Source: Chloroflexota bacterium
GTDB taxonomy: Bacteria > Chloroflexota > UBA6077
Direction: 5' to 3'
Length of the DNA stretch: 8,360 nucleotides
NCBI GenBank assembly: GCA_021788565.1
Contig: JAJYKO010000198.1
Coordinates: 1 to 8,360, forward strand
Below are positions 1 through 4,973 of the stretch, in pieces. How positions within the stretch are numbered: the first letter of the stretch is position 1; every line of letters begins with the position of its first letter. A program made the translations under genes and the position numbers. The notes under the pieces were generated by a model, which saw only the letters and a program-made list of their open reading frames with translations, was not told the DNA's origin and did no database searches.

Positions 1-11
1 ACGAGGAGTAG
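1..11 (+). CDS. 3' end of an upstream gene, probably rpoA
   Basis: The first bases read in one frame as two Glu codons followed by a TAG stop at 9-11, leaving 23 bases before the rplQ start. In most bacteria the gene directly before rplQ is rpoA, the RNA polymerase alpha subunit, and an acidic C-terminus would suit it. Only two full codons are visible, so the identity rests on conserved gene order alone. Confidence 0.35.
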
Positions 12-34
12 GGTTAACTGGGAGGAACTGGCTA

Positions 35-388
35 GTGAGACATCAAATCGCCGGCCGAAAGCTGGGCAGACCTACTGATCACCGGCTGGCCTTGTATAGG
101 AACCTGGCAACCGATCTCTTGCGATACGAGAAGATTCAGACTACCGAGGCCAAGGCTAAGGAAGTTCGGCAGCTTGCCGAGCAGATGATCACCAAGGCCA
201 AGGCTGGGACGGTTCACTCTCGGAGGCAGGTTCTGGCTGAGCTGTACGATCCCAGGGTCGTCGACAAGCTGTTCGACACGCTGGCATCTCGTTTCCAGGA
301 TAGGCCGGGTGGGTACACGCGGATGGTCAAGATCGGACCGCGTAAGGGCGATGCGGCGCCAATGGTACAGCTGGAGTTGGTGATCTAG
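35..388 (+). CDS. rplQ: 50S ribosomal protein L17
   Basis: Structural protein of the large ribosomal subunit. The 117-residue product carries the L17 signature near its N-terminus (RHQIAGRKLGRPTDHR, then LYRNLATDLLRYEKIQTT at about 21-38) and the C-terminal GGYTRMVKIGPRKGDAAPM segment, ending in QLELVI. This is the compact form seen in many Gram-positive and Chloroflexi-type bacteria; the E. coli protein is about 127 residues. The GTG start is supported by a GGGAGGA Shine-Dalgarno at 20-26, 8 bases upstream. It follows what is probably rpoA and is separated from truA by 3 bases, so it is cotranscribed in the ribosomal operon. Nothing is unusual in the sequence. Confidence 0.97.
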   Translation: MRHQIAGRKLGRPTDHRLALYRNLATDLLRYEKIQTTEAKAKEVRQLAEQMITKAKAGTVHSRRQVLAELYDPRVVDKLFDTLASRFQDRPGGYTRMVKIGPRKGDAAPMVQLELVI

Positions 389-391
389 CCC

Positions 392-1144
392 TTGCGGAAC
401 ATCAAGGTGGTCGTCGAGTACGATGGCACCGACTACCACGGGTTTGCGGTCCAAAAGGGGCTCAGGACGGTCCAGGGGGAGTTGGAGCGGGCCATCGCGG
501 GGGTAACCGGAGCGAAGACCCGCATTGCTGGTGCAGGGCGGACCGACGCTGGCGCGCATGCGTTGGGGCAGGTAGTCTCTTTCCCGACAGAGTCGCGGCT
601 GTCTGCGGTCGAACTTCGGCGGGCTCTCAACGCGAACTTGGCCGATGACATTCTGGTCAAGTGTGTGGAGGAAGTGCCGGACAGTTTTCACGCCCGTAGA
701 AGCGCTCAGAGGCGCCTCTACCGATATTCGGTTTGGAGCGCCCCTGTTCCCAACCTCTGGTTGAGAAGGTATCGATATCACGTAGAGGGGCTTCTGGACG
801 TCGAGGCCATGAGTCAGGCGGCGGAATGCTTGGTTGGAACCCGGGACTTCGCCTGCTTCACCTTCGGTCTCAACAGCTACCTGAGATCGGGGAGACGACG
901 TACTACCGTCAGGACGCTGTTCGACGCCGGATGGCATGGGGAGGCTCCGAAGCTGGATTTCGACGTCGCGGGGACGGCGTTCTTGCCGCACATGATCAGG
1001 AATATGGTTGGCTCAATGCTTAGGGTTGGACAAGGGAAGTTGACGCCACAGGAGTTTCAGGGGCTGGTTGAGGTCGGGGCAGAGCAGCTTTCAACCTGGA
1101 CTGTTCCCGCCCTTGGATTGATGCTCGTGGGCGTGGAGTACTAA
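392..1144 (+). CDS. truA: tRNA pseudouridine(38-40) synthase TruA
   Basis: Converts uridines 38-40 of the tRNA anticodon arm to pseudouridine in the cytoplasm. The 250-residue protein shows the family features in order: EYDGTDYHGFAVQ (9-21), the catalytic motif GAGRTDAGAHA with nucleophile Asp52, FHAR followed by RLYRYSVW in the middle, GTRDFACFT, and the C-terminal FLPHMIRNMVGSML segment. Length is normal for the family (E. coli about 270). The TTG start lies 3 bases after the rplQ stop. The nearest GGAG is 15 bases upstream, which is too far for good initiation, so translational coupling to rplQ is likely. Starting here gives the expected short N-terminus before the first beta strand. It stops 9 bases before rplM. 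Confidence 0.97.
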   Translation: MRNIKVVVEYDGTDYHGFAVQKGLRTVQGELERAIAGVTGAKTRIAGAGRTDAGAHALGQVVSFPTESRLSAVELRRALNANLADDILVKCVEEVPDSFHARRSAQRRLYRYSVWSAPVPNLWLRRYRYHVEGLLDVEAMSQAAECLVGTRDFACFTFGLNSYLRSGRRRTTVRTLFDAGWHGEAPKLDFDVAGTAFLPHMIRNMVGSMLRVGQGKLTPQEFQGLVEVGAEQLSTWTVPALGLMLVGVEY

Positions 1145-1153
1145 GGAGGGCGG

Positions 1154-1585
1154 GTGAAGAGCTATAGTCCAAAGGCCGCCGATATTGTCAGGAGCTGGCA
1201 TGTCGTTGACGCGTCTGGCCAGACCCTCGGTCGGCTTGCTTCCGAAATAGCACAATTGCTCAAGGGCAAGAACAAGCCGTATTACGCACCCCACATGGAC
1301 ACCGGGGATTACGTGGTGGTGATCAACGCCGAGAAGGTACGGGTGACCGGCGACAAGCAGGAGACTAAGGTCTACTACCGTCACTCCGGCTACCCAGGCG
1401 GACTGAAGTCGGTCAAACTGGGCACTCAGCTTCAGGTGTTCCCCACCAGGGTGATCGAACATGCAGTGAGGGGCATGCTCCCTCACAACGCGCTCGGTCG
1501 GGCGATGTTCCGGAAGCTAAAGGTGTATGCCGGCCCGACGCACCCTCACGGGGCGCAGGTCGCGCAGCAGGAGAAGCCAGCATAG
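1154..1585 (+). CDS. rplM: 50S ribosomal protein L13
   Basis: Large-subunit ribosomal protein. The 143 residues match the family length and core: [17 protein letters not shown] (14-30), a [22 protein letters not shown] stretch, [20 protein letters not shown], then [24 protein letters not shown] and a PHGAQ tail. The GTG start has a strong AAGGAGGG at 1143-1150, 3-6 bases upstream, overlapping the truA stop region. It is cotranscribed with truA; rpsI follows after a 129-base gap occupied by an interspersed repeat, an interruption in a pair that is normally tightly linked. The [13 protein letters not shown] segment and tail resemble Chloroflexi L13, from memory. Confidence 0.97.
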   Translation: MKSYSPKAADIVRSWHVVDASGQTLGRLASEIAQLLKGKNKPYYAPHMDTGDYVVVINAEKVRVTGDKQETKVYYRHSGYPGGLKSVKLGTQLQVFPTRVIEHAVRGMLPHNALGRAMFRKLKVYAGPTHPHGAQVAQQEKPA

Positions 1586-1586
1586 G

Positions 1587-1698
1587 TAGCTGTCAGCCTT
1601 CAGTGCTCAGCCGTCGGCTCGACTGGAAATCTCGGGCCGCCTTCGTGAGCCAGGCTCGGTTTCCGGCAAACGCGCTGATAGCTGATAGTTGATAGCTA
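1587..1698. repeat. AGCTAT-type interspersed repeat between rplM and rpsI
   Basis: The rplM-rpsI gap is almost wholly filled by an imperfect inverted repeat. The 25 bases at 1587-1611 match the reverse complement of 1674-1698 at 18 of 25 positions, and both arms are built of short CAGC/GATAGC steps. A smaller GGAAA/TTTCC pair lies inside (1625-1629 and 1660-1664). The right end (1685-1698) matches 2214-2227 at 12 of 14 bases, which links this block to the element after rpsI. No protein is encoded. Such GCTGATAGCTGATAG-type intergenic repeats occur in several bacterial genomes, from memory; the mobilising enzyme is not in the window. Confidence 0.65.
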
Positions 1699-1714
1699 AT
1701 TGAAGGAGTTGGTT

Positions 1715-2110
1715 GTGGCAACAACGGATCAGATTGCAGCGGTGGGAAGGCGCAAGACCGCCATTGCCAGAGTCATCTTGCAGCCCGGTACTGGCGCCAT
1801 AATGATTAACGGCGTCGATCTGCAGGAGCGGTTCCCCAGGGCTGCCTGGCAGGACACGATCACCCTGCCGATGCGACTGACGAACACCGTCGGATCGTAC
1901 AGCGCCAGAATTCGCGTTCATGGTGGCGGTATTGTGGGTCAGGCAGGGGCGATTCGCCATGCCATCGCGCGGGCTCTGTCAAGGGCGGATGAGGGGCTGA
2001 AACCTACTCTCCGAAAGGCCGGGCTGCTCACCCGCGACCCGCGCGTAAAGGAGCGCAAGAAATACGGTCTCAAGCGAGCCCGGAAGGCGCCTCAGTACAC
2101 GAAGCGGTAG
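1715..2110 (+). CDS. rpsI: 30S ribosomal protein S9
   Basis: Small-subunit ribosomal protein whose C-terminal tail reaches the P-site tRNA. The product is 131 residues: AAVGRRKTAIARV (8-20), a GTGAIMINGVDLQERFP block, RVHGGGIVGQAGAIRHAIARAL, LRKAGLLTRDPRVKERKKYG and the basic GLKRARKAPQYTKR end with the universally conserved terminal Lys-Arg. The GTG at 1715 is chosen over the TTG at 1700 because AAGGAG (1703-1708) sits 6 bases before it; the TTG would place the Shine-Dalgarno inside the gene. The sequence used for initiation directly abuts the interspersed repeat ending at 1698. A terminator at 2170-2202 closes the operon. Confidence 0.96.
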   Translation: MATTDQIAAVGRRKTAIARVILQPGTGAIMINGVDLQERFPRAAWQDTITLPMRLTNTVGSYSARIRVHGGGIVGQAGAIRHAIARALSRADEGLKPTLRKAGLLTRDPRVKERKKYGLKRARKAPQYTKR

Positions 2111-2113
2111 GCA

Positions 2114-2230
2114 AGCTATTAGAGATTAGCTATTAGCTTATGGTTCCACGCCAGGTATGGGAAGTGAGAGCCCCAGCGTCGCTGCGCTGGGGCTTCTTCT
2201 TTGCCGATCACGAATAGTTATTAGCTATCG
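2114..2230. repeat. AGCTAT-type interspersed repeat after rpsI, enclosing the terminator
   Basis: Starting three bases after the rpsI stop, 2114-2140 carries repeated AGCTATTAG/ATTAGCTATTAGC units. A second block at 2212-2230 (AATAGTTATTAGCTATCG) closes the other side. The right block matches the right end of the element at 1587-1698 (12 of 14 bases), and overall size is similar (117 versus 112 bp). The terminator hairpin lies between the two blocks, and the right block contains the TAG stop (2225-2227 on the minus strand) of the convergent prenyltransferase gene. Element boundaries are approximate. Confidence 0.55.
2170..2202 (+). terminator. Intrinsic terminator of the ribosomal-protein operon
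   Basis: A perfect 9-bp stem GCCCCAGCG (2170-2178) / CGCTGGGGC (2185-2193) with a 6-base loop is followed by TTCTTCTTT. It lies 59 bases after rpsI and before the convergent minus-strand gene. In the minus direction the stem is followed by TCTCACTTCC, a poorer U-tract, so it may also weakly stop transcription of the prenyltransferase gene. Confidence 0.9.
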
Positions 2231-3148
2231 AAACAGGTAGATGATGAGGGTGGAGGCCACGCCCCACCCAATTACCGTCGCGAGAAGGGGCTTGTCTCCG
2301 AGGAGCGCCTCCTCGGGCGTGCCGCCGCCCTCCTTCGTCTGGACAAGCAAGAGGTAACGAAAGATGCCATACAGAACGAATGGGATGGTCAGCATCATCG
2401 CCTGGTTCTTGGGGAGGTTCTCAGCGGAGAAAGTGTACAGGCTGTACGCGATCACCGAAGCTGACGCGAGAATGGCGATCATCTGGTCCAGGAACTGAAC
2501 CGTGTATCCCTGCAGGCTGCGGCGGTGTTCGCCCGCGTAACCCTGAAGAAGCACGATCTCGTGCCGTCGCTTGGATGTTGCCAGGAATAGGGCTCCCAGA
2601 AGCGTGCAGACGTAGAGCCATGCCGAGATCGGCACCCCGATGACAACCGCCCCTGCCGCGGCACGCAGAACGAAACCTGCCGCAACCACCAGCACGTCGA
2701 CGATGGCGATGTGCTTGAGCCACAGCGAATAAGATATGGTCAGGACGGGGTAAGCCAGCGCCGTGAGGGCGAAGGCTTCGTTCAGGTTGATCGCCATCCC
2801 CAGAGCTGCGACGAGAAGCACTGCTGCCGTCGAGAGGGCGGCAGTCGGAGAGACCTGCCCCGAGGCAATGGGTCTCATTCGCTTGATCGGGTGCTGGCGA
2901 TCCCGCTTGATGTCGATGACGTCGTTCACCAGGTAGGTGACGGAGGCGAGGGCACAGAAGTCGACGAAAGCCAGCACCGCTCTGGCAACGAGGTCTGGTT
3001 CGCGGAGGCTCAAGGAGAAGACCAGGCCGAGGAACAGGAGACCGTTCTTTGTCCACTGCTTCGGGCGTAACGAGATGAACAGTGCCCATGCCAGGGAACG
3101 CTGCCTCCCGAAACCGACATCCGCCGCCGCCGGTAACTCCTTAGACAC
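2225..3148 (-). CDS. UbiA-family prenyltransferase, decaprenyl-phosphate phosphoribosyltransferase-like
   Basis: Likely integral-membrane enzyme moving phosphoribose from PRPP to a polyprenyl phosphate, as Rv3806c (UbiA) does in mycobacterial arabinan synthesis. From the chosen start it has 307 residues with several hydrophobic helices. An LRPKQWTKN entry motif lies at 27-35. The first Asp-rich motif NDVIDIKRD (75-83) runs into HPIKRMRPIASG, which is typical of the phosphoribosyl branch. The second region is YSLWLKHIAIVDV (140-152, Asp151) leading to GFVLRAAAG. A TSKRRHE segment and EGGGTPEEALLGDKPL near the C-terminus also fit that branch. The GTG at 3148 has AGGAG 5 bases upstream; a GTG at 3184 would add 12 residues but has no Shine-Dalgarno. 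It is convergent with rpsI and divergent from the sugar operon. The acceptor lipid and final product are unknown; a related UbiA prenyltransferase with another substrate is possible but less likely. Confidence 0.86.
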   Translation of the reverse strand: MSKELPAAADVGFGRQRSLAWALFISLRPKQWTKNGLLFLGLVFSLSLREPDLVARAVLAFVDFCALASVTYLVNDVIDIKRDRQHPIKRMRPIASGQVSPTAALSTAAVLLVAALGMAINLNEAFALTALAYPVLTISYSLWLKHIAIVDVLVVAAGFVLRAAAGAVVIGVPISAWLYVCTLLGALFLATSKRRHEIVLLQGYAGEHRRSLQGYTVQFLDQMIAILASASVIAYSLYTFSAENLPKNQAMMLTIPFVLYGIFRYLLLVQTKEGGGTPEEALLGDKPLLATVIGWGVASTLIIYLFR

Positions 3149-3218
3149 ATCGGCTCCTGCTGTTACATGGGGCCTGTTCGTCACATGACGGTGCAGGCAG
3201 GGGACACGCTTCTCTCAG

Positions 3219-3247
3219 ATCATAAAGGAGGTCTCAACCGTGGTCAA
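3219..3247 (-). promoter_or_regulatory. Promoter of the prenyltransferase gene
   Basis: On the minus strand TTGACC (3247-3242) and TATGAT (3224-3219) are separated by exactly 17 bases, a near-consensus sigma70-type promoter. Transcription would begin near 3212, leaving a leader of roughly 60 bases before the GTG at 3148. Identified by eye only. Confidence 0.65.
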
Positions 3248-3300
3248 CCCGGCCCACCGGCTGGCCGATACTGAGATTGCACCATAAGGGAATGGCCCTC

Positions 3301-3491
3301 AGCCCCGAAGGGGCGACCTACGTCAGCCCATGGGCATCGCCCTGGGAAGGAGGGTACCATCCCCACCGAGAGCCCTGAAAGGGCGGACCAAGCCGGAGAT
3401 GGAGTTGTGCCGCCCCTTCAGGGCTCCCTCCCGGCGCGGTGTGTTCCCCAGGGCGATGCCCTGGGCTGGCCTAGCGCGGCCCTTCAGGCCT
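3301..3491. repeat. Nested palindromic intergenic repeat
   Basis: Two oppositely oriented copies of a repeat are centred near 3397. The outer arms contain an exact 15-base inverted match, GGGCATCGCCCTGGG at 3332-3346 against 3447-3461. This is extended outward by 3301-3330 against 3462-3491 (23 of 30). The inner arms at 3370-3386 and 3410-3426 match at 16 of 17. Each arm also holds tiny hairpins with 3-base loops, such as GCCCT-GAA-AGGGC and GGGC-ATC-GCCC. Similar GCCCTGAAAGGGC-type units are widely dispersed in some bacterial genomes, from memory. Open frames crossing it are low-complexity and have no family resemblance, so it is read as noncoding. Confidence 0.75.
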
Positions 3492-3606
3492 TGACGCTAC
3501 TCTGCTCGTCACCGGCAAGCCCTTCGGGCCTTGACGCCGCCCTATTCGGGCCTTCACGCTGCGCTCGCTCGCATGAAGCGCTACCTGCCACCGTCAAGCC
3601 CTTCGG
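3479..3606. repeat. Short direct repeats with a 40-bp period
   Basis: The 19-base unit at 3479-3497 recurs at 3519-3537 with one difference (GCCCTTCRGGCCTTGACGC), exactly 40 bases on. A shorter relative CGGGCCTTCACGC is at 3547-3559. A different phase of the same unit, CACCGGCAAGCCCTTCGG at 3510-3527, recurs with one change at 3589-3606. The block follows directly on the palindromic repeat and looks like decayed copies of the same GCCCTTC(A/G)GG core. No gene is supported here. Confidence 0.55.
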
Positions 3607-3663
3607 AGCTTCCCTGGCTCCTCGTCTTATGGTGCATCTTCAGGGCCGATATGCGGCGGTTGA

Positions 3664-3815
3664 GGCATGGTTCGTGGAGCAGCCGAATTGGAGTGACAGT
3701 CCGGGAGGGCGAGCCTCCCGGCGAGCCGCCAGTTGCCCCACCCGGGCGGCTCGGCAGGAGCCTCGCCCTCCCCGTCGCTTCCGCCCGAACTGTGACATCA
3801 TCCTCAAACCATGCC
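3664..3815. mobile_element. MITE-like insertion with terminal inverted repeats and 8-bp target duplication
   Basis: The 152-bp segment begins GGCATGGTT (3664-3672) and ends with its exact complement AACCATGCC (3807-3815). Directly abutting both ends is the same 8-mer GCGGTTGA (3656-3663 and 3816-3823) in direct orientation, as expected of a target-site duplication. Inside is a long central hairpin: 3701-3731 matches the reverse complement of 3744-3774 at 26 of 31 bases, around a 12-base loop. It encodes no transposase, so it would be a non-autonomous element moved in trans. The family is not identified; 8-bp duplications are made by several IS families. The GGAGGGCGAG...GCTCGGC hairpin resembles a dispersed repeat of some planctomycete-type genomes, from memory. 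Confidence 0.65.
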
Positions 3816-3819
3816 GCGG

Positions 3820-3849
3820 TTGACGTATCAAAGTACCCGATGCTAGGAT
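3820..3849 (+). promoter_or_regulatory. Promoter of the sugar operon
   Basis: TTGACG (3820-3825) and TAGGAT (3844-3849) are separated by 18 bases, and the -10 box is preceded by TGC, making an extended -10 (TGN). Transcription would start near 3856, about 57 bases before the epimerase ATG. The first four bases of the -35 box are the end of the right copy of the 8-bp duplication flanking the MITE-like element. Confidence 0.6.
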
Positions 3850-3912
3850 TGGCCGTCGCTCAACAGGGCATCGTCTTGGGGCGGGTTTACCCTCATTCCC
3901 GGGAGCATCTGA

Positions 3913-4935
3913 ATGTCGCAGACGAAGGTATTGGTTACAGGAGCCGGAGGGTTCATCGGTCATCACCTGATATCCTATTTGAAGAATCGGGGCTACTGGG
4001 TGCGAGGGGTTGACGTTAAGTACCCGGAGTATGCCAGATCAGAGGCCGACGAATTCGAGTTGCTGGACATCCGCCGCTGGGACAACTGCCTTCAAACGAC
4101 CCGTGGCATCGACGAGGTGTACGCCCTGGCCGCCGACATGGGGGGCATGGGCTTCATCTCAGCCCATCACGCTCAGATCCTGCACAACAACATCCTGATC
4201 AACACTCACACCATCGAGGCGGCGCGAATCAACGGCGTCCAGCGCTACTTCTACACCTCTTCGGCTTGCGTCTACCCCGAGCACATGCAGACTGATCCGA
4301 ACGTTACTCCATTGAAAGAGGAGGATGCTTACCCAGCGCAGCCGCAGGACGCGTACGGGTGGGAGAAACTGGTTACCGAGCGCCTGGTCACGCACTACGG
4401 CCAGGAGTATGGGATGGAGACCAGGGTAGTCCGATTCCACAACATCTTCGGCCCTCTCGGCACCTGGGATTTGGGCAGGGAGAAGGCTCCGGCGGCCATG
4501 TGCCGGAAGGTGGCGATAGCCAAGCTGAGCGGCAACCCTGAAGTGGAAATCTGGGGGGATGGTGAGCAAACCCGCTCCTTCTGCTACATCGATGATTGCA
4601 CCGACGGCATGCTGAGGCTGATGCGATCGGACTACGCGCTGCCCCTGAACCTGGGCCAGGATCGCATGGTCACCATCAACGAGTTAGCGGACATCGTGGC
4701 GGACATCGCGGGTGTCAGCATCGTGAAGAAGCACGTTTCGGGGCCCCAGGGCGTCCGAGGCCGAAACTCCGACAACACCCGGCTCAAGCGAGTGCTTGGG
4801 TGGGAGCCGACGATCTCCCTGGAAGATGGCTTGAGTCGGACCTACGTCTGGATTGAGGATCAGGTACGGCTTCGCCTGGAACAGGACGGTTCCGGGGACC
4901 AGCTTGCCTCCATGGCCAGAAGCGTGACGCTGTAG
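3913..4935 (+). CDS. gme: GDP-mannose 3,5-epimerase (plant GME-like)
   Basis: Extended short-chain dehydrogenase predicted to convert GDP-D-mannose to GDP-L-galactose (and GDP-L-gulose) using bound NAD. The 340 residues hold the nucleotide motif GAGGFIG (10-16), LAADMGGMGFI (72-82), SSACVYPE (116-123) with catalytic Cys119, and DAYGWEK (146-152) with Tyr148 and Lys152. The GREKAPAAMCRK segment (188-199) contains Lys191. These correspond to Cys145, Tyr174, Lys178 and Lys217 of the Arabidopsis enzyme. WGDGEQTRSFCYIDDC, NLGQDRMVTINE and GPQGVRGRNSDN also match GME closely. The plant protein is longer (377 residues), mainly at the N-terminus. The ATG has GGGAG at 3901-3905, 7 bases upstream. It is the first gene of the three-gene sugar operon and ends 38 bases before the dehydrogenase start. 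A related GDP-sugar epimerase/reductase is less likely because all GME-specific blocks are present. Confidence 0.87.
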   Translation: MSQTKVLVTGAGGFIGHHLISYLKNRGYWVRGVDVKYPEYARSEADEFELLDIRRWDNCLQTTRGIDEVYALAADMGGMGFISAHHAQILHNNILINTHTIEAARINGVQRYFYTSSACVYPEHMQTDPNVTPLKEEDAYPAQPQDAYGWEKLVTERLVTHYGQEYGMETRVVRFHNIFGPLGTWDLGREKAPAAMCRKVAIAKLSGNPEVEIWGDGEQTRSFCYIDDCTDGMLRLMRSDYALPLNLGQDRMVTINELADIVADIAGVSIVKKHVSGPQGVRGRNSDNTRLKRVLGWEPTISLEDGLSRTYVWIEDQVRLRLEQDGSGDQLASMARSVTL

Positions 4936-4973
4936 TGTCGAGTGATGAGCTTCTGCGAGGGAGGCAGCCGGTC

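Noticed and set aside
32..991. Long minus-strand open frame opposite rplQ and truA
   Set aside because: Both plus-strand genes are unmistakable; the antisense frame has low-complexity Arg/Pro/Ser-rich composition and no family resemblance, as is common opposite GC-rich genes.
3149..3184. Longer N-terminus of the prenyltransferase from GTG at 3184
   Set aside because: No Shine-Dalgarno precedes it, whereas AGGAG lies 5 bases before the GTG at 3148. It remains possible.
3479..3612. CRISPR array
   Set aside because: The direct repeats are few, imperfect, unevenly spaced and part of a larger dispersed-repeat block, and no cas gene is present.
3407..4013. Overlapping open frames (for example 3407-3823 and 3531-4013 plus, 3640-3966 minus) in the prenyltransferase-epimerase gap
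   Set aside because: They run through inverted and direct repeats and the MITE-like element, are rich in Arg/Pro/Ser, lack Shine-Dalgarno support and one overlaps the epimerase start. They are translated repeats, not genes.
4935..4973. Upstream GTG start for the sugar dehydrogenase overlapping the epimerase stop
   Set aside because: It would add 13 residues before the usual MKISVVGLGK start, and the GAGGGAGG Shine-Dalgarno lies inside that extension, pointing to the GTG at 4974.
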